A stretch of 64,000 bases of DNA, taken from assembly GCA_965204395.1 (NCBI GenBank), contig OZ241987.1:1426001-1490000 (forward strand), read 5' to 3'. Made by a program: the position numbers and the translations under genes. The notes beneath the pieces are model-generated. The model made no database searches, was not told the origin of the DNA, and worked only from the letters and a program-made list of their open reading frames with translations. This DNA comes from Bin87 sp965204395. GTDB taxonomy: Bacteria; Chloroflexota; Dehalococcoidia; Lucifugimonadales; UBA3495. This document shows positions 25,768 to 35,004 of this stretch, in pieces (the first letter of the stretch is position 1; each line of letters starts with the position of its first letter).

Positions 25768-26730
25768 GTGGCGGTTGCTGACAAGTTTGGAGTCCTGCTG
25801 CCCACCCGTGGGGTCCTGGTGTACGCCGGCAGCCGGGGGCCGCAAACGGAACTGGTGTGGCAGATGGCGGAGACGGCGGAGCGGGCCGGCTACGATTCCG
25901 TCTGGGTGGGGGACAGCATCACCTCCAAGCCGCGCCTGGAACCCATGACCGCCATGGCTGCCATCGCTGCGCGCACGTCGCGGGTAAAGGTGGGGACCGC
26001 CGTGCTGCTCAATGCGCTGCGACATCCGGTGCATCTGGCCCACGCCGCCGCGACCATCGACAACATTTCGGGCGGGCGCACCATCTTGGGCCTGGGCGCG
26101 GGACGGGGCAACAACCAGATGTTCATTGATGAGCACGCCGCCGTGGGCGTCCCCATAATGGAGCGTGCGCCCCGGATGGAAGAGGGGATTCGCGCCATGC
26201 GCGCGCTGTGGACGGGAGAAGCGGTGAGCAGCGACGGCGAGTTCTATCCTCTGGAGAACGTGGCACTTGAACCGACGCCGGTGCAGGAGTCCATACCGCT
26301 CTGGATTTCCAGCAACTGGGTACGCCGCGGCCTGGCCCGGGTGGCTGAGATGGGCGACGCGTGGATCACCAATGTGCCGTCGACGGATCTGTTCAGCCAG
26401 TGCTGGGAGAGGATCGAGCAGTGCGCCGGGGAGATGGGACGCGATACCTCGGAGATAGGGCGGTGCCTGTACATCTCGGTGAACCTGAAAGACGACACCG
26501 ACACCGCGCTGGCCGAGGGCGACCAGTTCATGCGGGCGTACTACAGCATTCCGTACGACGTGATCAGCAAGCAGTTGCTGTGCGTGTTCGGGCCGCCAGC
26601 CAAGATAGTGGACGCGATCGAGGCGTACAAGGATTGCGGAGCCGACTACTTCATCGTCAGGTTTGCATCACCCGACCAGATGGGTCAGATGGCGCGGTTC
26701 ACTGAAAAGGTTTTGCCCTCCGTGGGTTGA
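25768..26730 (+). CDS. LLM-class F420/FMN-dependent oxidoreductase
   Basis: The product is 320 residues with a luciferase-like barrel: AGYDSVWVGDSITSKPRLEPMTAMAAIAARTSRVKVGTAV, split as strand-helix units, GRTILGLGAGRGNNQ, and ADYFIVRFASP. The segment after strand 4 with a glycine-rich loop is typical of F420-dependent members, but the cofactor is inferred. The start is GTG at 25768, with AGAGGAGG just upstream; the longer frame would begin in non-homologous sequence. Confidence 0.87.
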   Translation: MAVADKFGVLLPTRGVLVYAGSRGPQTELVWQMAETAERAGYDSVWVGDSITSKPRLEPMTAMAAIAARTSRVKVGTAVLLNALRHPVHLAHAAATIDNISGGRTILGLGAGRGNNQMFIDEHAAVGVPIMERAPRMEEGIRAMRALWTGEAVSSDGEFYPLENVALEPTPVQESIPLWISSNWVRRGLARVAEMGDAWITNVPSTDLFSQCWERIEQCAGEMGRDTSEIGRCLYISVNLKDDTDTALAEGDQFMRAYYSIPYDVISKQLLCVFGPPAKIVDAIEAYKDCGADYFIVRFASPDQMGQMARFTEKVLPSVG

Positions 26731-26810
26731 CGGTGGGGTTCTGCTACTCCATCAAGTAGGCAGGGACTTTGGCCTTCCATCGAGAGCGCGGGTAATACCC
26801 CTCACCCCAA

Positions 26811-26840
26811 CCCTCTCCCGCAAGGGGAGAGGGAGTTTTT
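26811..26840 (+). terminator. B-family hairpin acting as an intrinsic terminator
   Basis: CCCTCTCCC (26811-26819) pairs with GGGAGAGGG (26825-26833) and is followed within two bases by TTTTT (26836-26840). It lies about 80 bases after the luciferase-like gene stop, facing the convergent amidohydrolase. Confidence 0.7.
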
Positions 26841-26848
26841 GTAGATCG

Positions 26849-28084
26849 TCAGTTGCTGCGTTCGGCGAACTCGGACTTGGCGGCCTCCACGAGGGTGGCG
26901 TCGCGGAGTAGGTCACTGGCCGTGAGGCTGAGGGCTTTGGCGACCTGCAACGCGCTGGACAGAGCGTAGTCGGTGATTGCCGTTTCGCACATGTCGCGGG
27001 TGTGGGACGCCACGGGCGTCTCGCTGACGGCGTAGCGCAACTCATAGGCCGGCATGGCCTGGCTGACGTTGCCGAAGTCGGTCGAGGCACCGCTGCCCGG
27101 GCGGCCGGGAATTGGGTCGTCCAGCCGGACGCCGAGGGCTTGCAGATTGGCGCCCACGGCCTGGGCAAGGGTCAAGTTGGGCTGGACGTTCTCGTAGAAG
27201 GGATAGAACTCCTCGACCTCGAGGCGAGAGCCGGTCATGGCGGCGGCGCCTTCGGCCACTTGCATGACCTTGCCCACCACGTCATCGCTCAGATACCGTC
27301 CGTCGCGGGAACGCAGCATGAAGTTGGCGGCGGCGAACTCGGGGACGACGTTGGGCGCGGTGCCGCCGTCGGTGATGACGCCGTGCATGCGAACGTCGTC
27401 GCGCAGGTGCTGGCGCAGGGCGTCGATGCCGGTGAACAGGTGGATGACGGCGTTCAGGGCGTTGATGCCGGCCTCGGGAGCGGCGGCAGCGTGGGCGGCC
27501 CGGCCGTGGAACATATACCGGTAGCCGACCATGGCGAGGCTCCAACTCTCGCCCTTGGGGGAGACGGCTGGCACGATGGTACGGTTGGAGAACGGGTGGG
27601 ACGACAGGGTAGCGTCCACGCCGTCGAATACGCCGGCCTCCAGCAAACGAATCTTGCCACCACCGCCCTCCTCGGCCGGCGTGCCGATGATTTCGATGCG
27701 TCCGGGCAAGTCCTGGGCGTTGGCCTGCAGACCGAGGGCGGCACCCATGGCGGCCATGGCGATGAGGTTGTGGCCGCAGCCGTGGCCGATTTCGGGCAGC
27801 GCGTCGTATTCGGCCAGGACGGCGATGGTCGGTCCGTCGCCCGCACCGCATGGAATGATGGCCCGAAACGCGGTCTCCACGCCGCCGATGCCCCTTTCCA
27901 CCTTGAGGTCGTGCTGCTCCAGGAATCCCGCGAGGGCGTTTGAGGAATAAAATTCCTCGTAGTTCAGTTCGGGGTGGGCGTGAACATCTTTGGACAGGTC
28001 GAACAGTGCTTGCCTTGATGTCTCAATGACCGAGTTGGAAGTGGAAGCCAGCGCGTCTTTGGGTCCGGAATTCTGGGCGGTCAT
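26849..28084 (-). CDS. M20-family amidohydrolase (AbgB/HipO-like)
   Basis: The product is 411 residues, a two-domain M20D metallo-amidohydrolase. HPELNYEE, AEYDALPEIGHGCGHN (metal histidines in residues 101-105) and GTPAEEGGGGK (catalytic glutamates E138/E139) are in the catalytic domain; the dimerisation domain carries GRAAHAAAAPEAGINALNAV. It should cleave an N-acyl amino acid or aminobenzoyl-amino-acid type amide in the cytoplasm. AGGAGG upstream supports the ATG at 28084. A -10-like TACAAT lies about 45 bases upstream on the minus strand. Confidence 0.9.
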   Translation of the reverse strand: MTAQNSGPKDALASTSNSVIETSRQALFDLSKDVHAHPELNYEEFYSSNALAGFLEQHDLKVERGIGGVETAFRAIIPCGAGDGPTIAVLAEYDALPEIGHGCGHNLIAMAAMGAALGLQANAQDLPGRIEIIGTPAEEGGGGKIRLLEAGVFDGVDATLSSHPFSNRTIVPAVSPKGESWSLAMVGYRYMFHGRAAHAAAAPEAGINALNAVIHLFTGIDALRQHLRDDVRMHGVITDGGTAPNVVPEFAAANFMLRSRDGRYLSDDVVGKVMQVAEGAAAMTGSRLEVEEFYPFYENVQPNLTLAQAVGANLQALGVRLDDPIPGRPGSGASTDFGNVSQAMPAYELRYAVSETPVASHTRDMCETAITDYALSSALQVAKALSLTASDLLRDATLVEAAKSEFAERSN

Positions 28085-28279
28085 GGTATGGGTCCTCCTG
28101 GGTACGGAGACTGAGCGTCTCGGGTATTGTACAGTTGTGCGGAAGAGTACGCCACGAACGGCATTGCCTCCGCTGTCTTTCGGAGGCGGGTAGCTTCGCG
28201 ACGGCGGTCTAATGGGGCATCGCTACGAAATGTCGTCATTGGTGGTGGTATGCTTGATAGTCGCGCGAGGTGAACACGC

Positions 28280-30118
28280 TTGAAGGACTATCAGAGACAC
28301 GACATTCGCAACCTGGCCATCATTGCCCACGTCGATCACGGCAAGACCACTCTGGTCGACGCGCTGCTGAAACAGGGCCAGGTTTTTCGCGCCCATCAAC
28401 AGGTGGGCGAACTGATCATGGACACCAACCCGCTGGAGCGGGAACGGGGCATCACGATCCTGGCCAAGAACGCGTCGGTGACGTACCGGGGCGTGAAGAT
28501 CAACATCATCGACACGCCGGGCCACGCTGATTTCAGCGGAGAGGTGGAGCGGGTGATGAACATGGCCGACGGTTGCCTACTGCTGGTGGACGCCGTCGAC
28601 GGCCCGATGCCCCAGACGACATACGTGCTGCGGCAGGCCCTGGAGCAGAACGTTGCGCCGTTGGTGGTGATCAACAAGATTGACCGGCCCGAGGCTCGTG
28701 TCGACGAGGTGGAGGAGATGGTGCAGGACCTGTTCCTGGAACTGGCCACCGATGCGGAGCAGTTGGATTTTCCGGTGCTGTACGCATCGGCGAAACAGGG
28801 TTACGCGACGACCGACCCCGACCAGCCGGGTACGGACATGCAACCGCTGTTTGACGCCATTCTGGATTCGGTTCCGGCGCCGACCGGCAACCCTGACGCG
28901 CCGGCGCAGATGCTGGTGGCCGCGCTGGACTATGACAACTACCTGGGGCAGGTGGCAATCGGGCGGATAACGAATGGCACGCTGCGGTTGAGGGACCAGG
29001 TGGCCCTGATGCACCGGGACGCGGGGCCGAGCACGCACAGCGTCGAGCGGGTTTTCGTGTTCCACGGCATGGAACGACTGGAAACGTCGGAAGCGCATGC
29101 CGGGGACATCGTGGCGGTCACGGGGCCGGAAGGCGTGTCCATCGGCGATACCATCGCCAGCGCGGAGGACCCGCAGGCTCTGCCGACCATCGACATCCAG
29201 GAGCCCACGGTGCGGATGACTTTTGGGATCAGCACCTCGCCGTTCGTGGGCAGGGAGGGCGCGCACTGCACTTCGAGAAATCTGTACGACCGCCTGATCC
29301 GTGAGCTGCGGACCAACGTCAGCCTGCGGGTGGAGACCACTTCCAGCCCCGACGTTTTCGTGGTGGCGGGTCGCGGAGAACTGCACCTGTCCATCCTGGT
29401 GGAGACCATGCGACGGGAACAGTTTGAGTTCCAGGTGTCCCGCCCCGTGCCGGTTACCAAGACGGTCGACGGGAAGGTCCATGAACCCTACGAGATACTG
29501 CACATCAGCACCCGCGAGGAGTACGTGGGGGCGCTGACAGAGTACCTGGCGGGGCACCTGGCACAACTGCGGGACATGCGGTACGGGGACGACGGCTATG
29601 TGCACATGGAGTATCGGATACCAACTCGGGGGCTGATCGGGTTCAACTCTTTTTTCCTGCGCACGACGCGTGGGGACGGCGTGCACAACAGCAGTTTTGA
29701 GTCGTACGGGTTGATGGAGGGCGAGATCAAGACGCAGAGGGGTGGAGCGTTGGTCGCGTCGGACGGCGGCCCCGCCGTCACGTATGGCCTGCTCAACGCC
29801 CAGCGACGTGGCGAAACCTTCATTGATCCGGGCACACAGGTGTACGAGGGCATGGTGGTGGGCTGCCGGCGGCAGGAAGGGGACCTGGAGATCAACGTCT
29901 GCAAGGAGAAGAAGCTGACTAACATGCGTTCTTCGACAGCCGACGTGGCCGAACGGCTGAATGCCACGATGCGGTTGAGCCTGGAAGAGTCCCTGGAGTT
30001 CATCTCGGACGACGAGTTGGTGGAGGTGACGCCGCAGAACCTGCGGCTGCGCAAGATGGAGCTTTCCGCCCACGACCGGAAGCGACAACGCCGGGACGGG
30101 GCGCGTTCGCGAAGTTAG
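28280..30118 (+). CDS. typA: Ribosome-associated GTPase TypA/BipA
   Basis: The product is 612 residues, the normal TypA length. The GTPase domain has G1 AHVDHGKTT (16-24), switch I ERERGITILAKN, G3 DTPGHADF and G4 NKID. EF-Tu-like domain II, the EF-G-like domains III and V and the TypA-specific C-terminal domain follow (RGGALVASDGG, GMVVGCRRQEGDLEINVCKEKKLTNMR). TypA binds the ribosome and supports 50S assembly and stress or low-temperature growth. The start is TTG at 28280 with GAGGTG about 9 bases upstream; the GTG at 28270 is out of frame. Confidence 0.96.
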   Translation: MKDYQRHDIRNLAIIAHVDHGKTTLVDALLKQGQVFRAHQQVGELIMDTNPLERERGITILAKNASVTYRGVKINIIDTPGHADFSGEVERVMNMADGCLLLVDAVDGPMPQTTYVLRQALEQNVAPLVVINKIDRPEARVDEVEEMVQDLFLELATDAEQLDFPVLYASAKQGYATTDPDQPGTDMQPLFDAILDSVPAPTGNPDAPAQMLVAALDYDNYLGQVAIGRITNGTLRLRDQVALMHRDAGPSTHSVERVFVFHGMERLETSEAHAGDIVAVTGPEGVSIGDTIASAEDPQALPTIDIQEPTVRMTFGISTSPFVGREGAHCTSRNLYDRLIRELRTNVSLRVETTSSPDVFVVAGRGELHLSILVETMRREQFEFQVSRPVPVTKTVDGKVHEPYEILHISTREEYVGALTEYLAGHLAQLRDMRYGDDGYVHMEYRIPTRGLIGFNSFFLRTTRGDGVHNSSFESYGLMEGEIKTQRGGALVASDGGPAVTYGLLNAQRRGETFIDPGTQVYEGMVVGCRRQEGDLEINVCKEKKLTNMRSSTADVAERLNATMRLSLEESLEFISDDELVEVTPQNLRLRKMELSAHDRKRQRRDGARSRS

Positions 30119-30168
30119 TCCCCGCCCAACCCCCCGGACTCGCCGGCTGCTCTGGAGATTCGGACGGT

Positions 30169-31023
30169 TCAGCCGCCTACGAAGCGGTCGCCAAAGGTAG
30201 CGGCCAACTGGTCGTCTCCATCGACTACCACCATGCGACCGGATGTGATGGCGTCGGACGGGGTGAGGCGGCCGTACATGATCAGCACGCAAGCCTCGCC
30301 GTCGCATTCAACCGTTACATCCGGCCGTCCCAGTGGCCGCTCCGCTGCTGTGCCGTGGATTATCTCGGCCGCGTCATCGCTGAGCACAAGGTCGAGTGTG
30401 CGCTCCTCCGGGCGGTTGATGAGGAACCGGTACCGGATGGGGTTGGTTGCCAATGCTGGGTCGGGACGGAAGGCGCGGCGGGCGGCGCGGTCCACCGTGT
30501 CCAGGAGGGCGGTTACGCTGCCGTCGGACAGGTGGAATTGATCCTCTAGGCGGGAGCGGATGTCCCAGCCGTGCATGGTCAACTCGGCGATGCGCTGGGT
30601 CAGGAGGGTATCCACGGACATCGGGCCGGTCGGCCAGTAAACCAGGTTGTTCCACTGGTCGGGTTGCACGGCGCGGAATTGGCTCACCGTTTCGCCGATT
30701 CGTTCGGTGAAATCGTCGAGCAACCCCGAACCCAATCGTTGGCTGGCATCGACCGCGCGCTGGTAGATGGATTGCGCGAACGCGTCCTCATCGTGCTGTT
30801 CCGGCGAGGGGGAACCCTCGGGCGGGGAGTGGATGCCATCCAGACCGCGCAGGAGACGGTTGGATAGATCGACGCTGGTGAGGTGTCCGATGACGTCGGC
30901 AACCGTCCAGCCCTCGCATGCGCTTGGGGTTTCCCATGCGTTGGGAGACATTTCGCTCAGGAATTCGATCAGCTTCTGGGCTTCGTGGTCAAACAGGTCG
31001 ATGCGGGTGGATACGGCGCTCAT
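30169..31023 (-). CDS. TIGR03083/MDMPI-type (DinB-like) protein
   Basis: The product is 284 residues. The N-terminal four-helix domain has ACEGWTVADVIGHLTS, the maleylpyruvate-isomerase/mycothiol-dependent signature, with QRIAELTMHGWDIRSRL later supplying a second metal-site histidine. The C-terminal 90 residues resemble the SCP2-like extension of actinobacterial members (DVTVECDGEACVLIMYGRL). Mycothiol is not expected in Chloroflexota, so the thiol cofactor is unclear. The second ATG (31023) is preferred: GGAG lies about 7 bases upstream. Confidence 0.8.
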   Translation of the reverse strand: MSAVSTRIDLFDHEAQKLIEFLSEMSPNAWETPSACEGWTVADVIGHLTSVDLSNRLLRGLDGIHSPPEGSPSPEQHDEDAFAQSIYQRAVDASQRLGSGLLDDFTERIGETVSQFRAVQPDQWNNLVYWPTGPMSVDTLLTQRIAELTMHGWDIRSRLEDQFHLSDGSVTALLDTVDRAARRAFRPDPALATNPIRYRFLINRPEERTLDLVLSDDAAEIIHGTAAERPLGRPDVTVECDGEACVLIMYGRLTPSDAITSGRMVVVDGDDQLAATFGDRFVGG

Positions 31024-31069
31024 GGGATGCTCCGGTGGCATGTGGCGACGGCAGTTGACGATGTCCAGT

Positions 31070-31879
31070 TTACGGTGAGTTCAAGCCGTCGATAAATTCG
31101 AGGGTCCGCCGGGCCAGGGTGTCCGGGATCTCCACCTTCATGTTGTGGCCGACACCGTCGATTATTTCCAATGTGGCGTTGGGCATGGTCTGGGCCATCA
31201 GATCCTGGGCTTCAAGCGGAGTGATGGGGTCGTGGCGCGCGGCGAGGATCAGCGTGGGCACGGCGATCCGGGGCAACAATCGGGCGAGGTCCGCCGCGAG
31301 CAGGCAGGCCTGGAGAGCGAGCACCTCAGTTGCGTCGGTCTTCGCGCCTTCGTCGGCGTACCAGTTGATGACCTCGCGGGGAGTGTCGGGGCCGAAGCGC
31401 TTGTCGGTGTCGGACAGCAGCCAGGCGCGGGTGCCCTCACGCCGAAGCGTATCGCCCCACCCGCTGGCGTCCATGTCCGCGCCCATCTGGGCGAGACGCG
31501 GGGTTGAGGCCACCAGGGTGAGGCTGTGCAGGCGGTCGGGGAAATCGTGGGCGAACTGGAGGCTCACGATGCCGCCGGCGGATGCGCCGACGAGGTGGGT
31601 CTTGTCTATGTTCAGAGCGTCCATTACGCGGGCGATGTCGGCGGCCAGTTCGGTGATGACGAACGGCGAGTCGGAGCGGGACGTGGTGCCGCCGTGTCCG
31701 CGCATGTCGAATCGGGTGACCGGATGACTGCGGCATAACGTTGGAACCCAGGGACGCCAGCGGTGGAGGTTGCCGCCGGCGGAATGGTGGAGCAGGACGG
31801 GTTGGGCGGAGCGCCACGGGTCGGAGAAGTCGTCCACATGATAGTGGAATTGCTCTCCGTTCAGTTCGAGCATTGGCAT
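31070..31879 (-). CDS. Alpha/beta hydrolase, 3-oxoadipate-enol-lactonase-like
   Basis: The product is 269 residues. The oxyanion loop is HHSAGG (31-36), the nucleophile S100 in VGASAGG, acid D217 in ARHDPITP and base H245 in GVGHNMKVE, a complete catalytic triad. The fold and length match enol-lactonase and related C-C or ester hydrolases; substrate unknown. GGAG precedes the ATG at 31879 by about 10 bases. Its stop is 46 bases from the start of the TIGR03083 gene on the same strand, which suggests co-transcription. Confidence 0.87.
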   Translation of the reverse strand: MPMLELNGEQFHYHVDDFSDPWRSAQPVLLHHSAGGNLHRWRPWVPTLCRSHPVTRFDMRGHGGTTSRSDSPFVITELAADIARVMDALNIDKTHLVGASAGGIVSLQFAHDFPDRLHSLTLVASTPRLAQMGADMDASGWGDTLRREGTRAWLLSDTDKRFGPDTPREVINWYADEGAKTDATEVLALQACLLAADLARLLPRIAVPTLILAARHDPITPLEAQDLMAQTMPNATLEIIDGVGHNMKVEIPDTLARRTLEFIDGLNSP

Positions 31880-31915
31880 GGGTTCATCTCCGAGTCAACG
31901 CGACATGGGGTTGGA

Positions 31916-32038
31916 TCAGGGCCCTTCTAAAGTTGTGCGATTGAAGTCTATCCGCTCGTCCTGAGCCTGTCGAAAGACGCGCTCGTGGTTCGACAGGCTC
32001 ACCATGAGCGGGACGTGTGGTGACTTTGGAAAGACCCT
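31916..32038. repeat. Complete MITE-like element without E insert
   Basis: Ends CAGGGCCCTTCTAAAGT and, inverted, CAGGGTCTTTCCAAAGT agree at 14 of 17 positions. Inside, the D hairpin arms TGAGCCTGTCGAA and TTCGACAGGCTCA are extended by CCGCTC/GAGCGG. The junction GGCTCACCATGAGCGG (31995-32010) is the empty form of the site occupied by E at 607-655. It is 123 bp long and noncoding, immediately upstream of the hydrolase gene. Confidence 0.75.
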
Positions 32039-32134
32039 GGGGTTGGATGGGTAAGTCTTACAGGATGTACAGGATAGAGAGGATCATCGATTGAAGGGGG
32101 TGGGTCAAGGCTACAAAAAGCGAGGATTTCCTGG

Positions 32135-33601
32135 ATACATGAGTCATCCCGAATTTGGGTTGAGGTGAGGGAAGGACGGTGGGTGGGTTAGCCAGAGGGT
32201 ACTGAGTGCGGAGCGAAGCCTGGGGAGAGGTAATTTGGCTTGTCGGTACCGCTCCCCGGTTCGGTGGCACCAGTTTCTGATTAGGCTTTGGACGAGAGAT
32301 TGGCGGCTTGGCGTGAGCAGGTGGAGGAGGAAGGCATAGACCAGAGAGGCCATGAGCAGGAGTTTGAGGCGGTTTTCCCAGAACCAGAGGCGGGGGCTTT
32401 CCATGGCCAGGTCGGTCTTGCAAGCTCGGTAGCACATCTCTACCTGCCAGCGGCGAGCGTAGGCCATGACCACCCGCCAGGCGTCGTCAACGGAAGCAAT
32501 GGGCTGGTTGGTCAGCAGGTACCAGGGTGTTCGTCCCGTACCGGGTCTGGAGACCACCAGCCATAGGGGATGATCCAACTGGGGGTGGTGTACTGGCACG
32601 GTCAGGATGCCGGTTTTGCGGTACTGTCGACGGTTGTAGTCCCAGATCATGCGGTGGTCCTGGGAGCGTTTGCCTCGGGAGATCTGCCCTGGGAAACGCT
32701 CCTGGCCCAAGGCATCCACCAGGCGATGGCGGGTAGGCCAGCGCATAATGAAGCGGAGTTGACGTTGGGTCAGTTCCTCCAGCCAGGGAGCGCCAGCGTA
32801 GCCCCGATCAAAAAGGTGGATCACCCGTTGCTGCCAGCGCTGGGCGCATTGGTCCAGCAGTGTGGCGGCCTGCGCTCGCCGGTGGCTGGCCAGGGGACCT
32901 CGGCTGGTCCACCAACCCATGGCAGCCAGGGTGGGCGCGCCCGCCATCCCAGCCACTATCACCGTGAGCCACTGCATCCCCGGCACGAATACGGGCGGTC
33001 CTCCCGGAGGGTTGTAGTAGCCCGGCTTGATCCGCTTGAGACGGGCCGCCTTGCTGGAGCGCACCGGACACAACCCCTCCAGGGCGATGCTCTCCGGCTT
33101 CTCCAGGACACTCTCATCCCAGATGGCCAATGCCCCTTCCCCAGCGGCGGCCAACTCCGTAAGCCGCCGGTCGGCATCATGCCAAAGAAACTCTTCCAGG
33201 AGAGTATGGGACCACTTGGATGAGCGCAGCAGATTGCTGAGACGCTTGGTCCCCGCCGGCGCACGGTCGGGACTAATGATGTGAGCGCCCAACTCGCTCA
33301 AGAGCAACCCGTAACGATTGTGGCGCATCCGCACCATGGCCACCAGGGTCAGCAGAAAGGTGCGCACCAATCGCCGATCCAGTCGATGGTTCAGCCAGGT
33401 TTCCAATGGCCCGATGAACAATCCCAACAGATCCGCAACCTGTTGCCCTTGCTCCTGGCCCGCCCCTTGCTGCAACATAAAGAAGCCCCCTTCGGTGGTT
33501 TGGAGTTTGCTCACTCCCACTTCACCAGAAGAGGGCTTCTCTGATCAGCCCCTTACAGCGACAGTTTTCCCATTTTCTAAAATCCGGGATGACTCATGTA
33601 T
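32135..33601 (-). mobile_element. Complete IS4-type insertion sequence
   Basis: Terminal inverted repeats ATACATGAGTCATCCCG occur at 32135-32151 and, inverted, at 33585-33601, extending imperfectly to about 22 bp. They enclose a single transposase gene. No convincing target duplication is visible next to the ends, so the insertion may be old or flanked by rearranged DNA. It is the only full IS in the window. Confidence 0.88.
32144..33478 (-). CDS. IS4-family DDE transposase
   Basis: The product is about 444 residues. The DDE residues are the aspartates in IWDESVLEK and HLFDRGYAG and the glutamate in YARRWQVEMCYRACK, which fits the IS4 pattern Y-x2-R-x3-E-x6-K exactly. The frame is intact, so the element may still be active. 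The ATG at 33478 is preferred, with AAGGGGG about 7 bases upstream; a GTG at 33520 would add 14 residues. The stop codon lies within the left terminal inverted repeat. Confidence 0.92.
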   Translation of the reverse strand: MLQQGAGQEQGQQVADLLGLFIGPLETWLNHRLDRRLVRTFLLTLVAMVRMRHNRYGLLLSELGAHIISPDRAPAGTKRLSNLLRSSKWSHTLLEEFLWHDADRRLTELAAAGEGALAIWDESVLEKPESIALEGLCPVRSSKAARLKRIKPGYYNPPGGPPVFVPGMQWLTVIVAGMAGAPTLAAMGWWTSRGPLASHRRAQAATLLDQCAQRWQQRVIHLFDRGYAGAPWLEELTQRQLRFIMRWPTRHRLVDALGQERFPGQISRGKRSQDHRMIWDYNRRQYRKTGILTVPVHHPQLDHPLWLVVSRPGTGRTPWYLLTNQPIASVDDAWRVVMAYARRWQVEMCYRACKTDLAMESPRLWFWENRLKLLLMASLVYAFLLHLLTPSRQSLVQSLIRNWCHRTGERYRQAKLPLPRLRSALSTLWLTHPPSFPHLNPNSG

Positions 33602-33673
33602 GACGGTTTGGCGGGTGTGACGGTTTCGCTTTTGGACCGCGACTGCCGGTGGATGAGTGAGCGGTCGGGCGCG

Positions 33674-34891
33674 TCAGGGCGGGTTGGCGGCGCGGGAGGT
33701 ATCGCGGGGCAGGAGGAATCCGGCGAACAGGGCGGTTGAACTCATGGCGGTGCAGATGAGGAATCCCGGCAGGAACGAGCCGGTGGCGTCCAGGATCGCT
33801 CCGACGAGAATGGGGGCGAGGAACATGGCGAAACCGGAGAAGGTCATCAGGGAGCCATAGATGACGGCGAGGCCCTGGGGCGTGATGCCGGGCAGGCGCA
33901 GGGGCAGGGTCAGCAGGATGGGCACATAGAACCACGAGCCGAAGCCCAGTATCCCCGCCGCCGCGTAGATGCCGGGCAGGTTCGGCAGGAGATACGAACC
34001 CAAACCGCCCAACAACGCCGCCAATCCGGAGGCGATGAAAATGCCACGGGGCGAGTCGAATCGCAGCGGGACGATACCGCCGGCGAGCACCGCGAACACG
34101 CCAACGAAGGGCAACATTCCGGTAATGAAGCCAGCCGCAGACAGCGACAAGCCGAGCCGGTCGTTGAAGAAGGTGGGTAGCCATCCGGTCAATGCCGTGT
34201 ACTGGAAAAGCACACCGGCATCGGTGAGGACCAGCAGGATCACGGTGCGGTCGCGCAGCACGGCGCCGGTTTGACGCAGGGAGATGGGAGCCGGACGTAC
34301 GCCTTCCAACGGGGCGTCGCGGCCCAGCGCCAGCCACGCTACGGATCCGAAGACGCCGACCAGCCCGAAAACGGACATGGATATCTTCCAGTCGGTGATT
34401 GCGGCGAGGGGCGCGGCGCCAGCCACGGCGATAGCCACGCCAAGGCTGACCGCTGCGGTGTTCAGGGAGTTCATGACCAGGACTTCGCGCTGGGAGAACC
34501 ATGCCATCAACAGCGGTCCGGTGGACGTGATCAACATTGCCAGTCCGAGGCCGTAGGCGAGTCGCAGCACCAGCATCACGCCGAAGTTGGGGGCGAGGAA
34601 TGAGAGCGCAAGCACGGCCATGGACCCCCAGGCGATGAGCTGAGAGTATTTCACGCCGATCCTGGCGACCAGCATGCCGCCCGGGATGCCGAACGCGGCG
34701 GCCAACAGCATGGGTAGGGAAACCAGCAGGCCGGCGGCAAAGTTGCTGATGCCGTAATCCGCGATGGCGAGGGGCAACACCGGGGAGATGCCGAACAGGT
34801 TGAATCCCAACGCCAGGTGTCCCACCAGCGACATGGAGGCCATCACCCAGCGGTAAGGGCTCAGAATGGGGTTGGCGGCAGCGGCATGCAT
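33674..34891 (-). CDS. MFS transporter (cyanate/nitrate-like subfamily appearance)
   Basis: The product is 405 residues with 12 hydrophobic segments and the motif A loop GGMLVARIGVKYSQLIAWG. The short loops and lack of a long central linker resemble the CynX/NimT or OFA-like carriers. The substrate is unknown. It is divergent from a GMC oxidoreductase 113 bases away and may transport its substrate. No clear Shine-Dalgarno precedes the ATG, so the start is provisional. Confidence 0.82.
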   Translation of the reverse strand: MHAAAANPILSPYRWVMASMSLVGHLALGFNLFGISPVLPLAIADYGISNFAAGLLVSLPMLLAAAFGIPGGMLVARIGVKYSQLIAWGSMAVLALSFLAPNFGVMLVLRLAYGLGLAMLITSTGPLLMAWFSQREVLVMNSLNTAAVSLGVAIAVAGAAPLAAITDWKISMSVFGLVGVFGSVAWLALGRDAPLEGVRPAPISLRQTGAVLRDRTVILLVLTDAGVLFQYTALTGWLPTFFNDRLGLSLSAAGFITGMLPFVGVFAVLAGGIVPLRFDSPRGIFIASGLAALLGGLGSYLLPNLPGIYAAAGILGFGSWFYVPILLTLPLRLPGITPQGLAVIYGSLMTFSGFAMFLAPILVGAILDATGSFLPGFLICTAMSSTALFAGFLLPRDTSRAANPP

Positions 34892-35004
34892 GGGAAACGG
34901 CGGTGGCGACGCTAGGCGGAGTGCGCGGCGTTGGGTATTATTAGGCCCGTTACGACAATGCGCAACGACCAGCGGTCGGATTCACATACCGTAGGAGGCC
35001 AAGC

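Noticed and set aside
32127..33610. Target-site duplication around the IS4 element
   Set aside because: Flanks TTTCCTGG and GACGGTTT do not match; only a 2-base TA could be argued, which is too short to claim.
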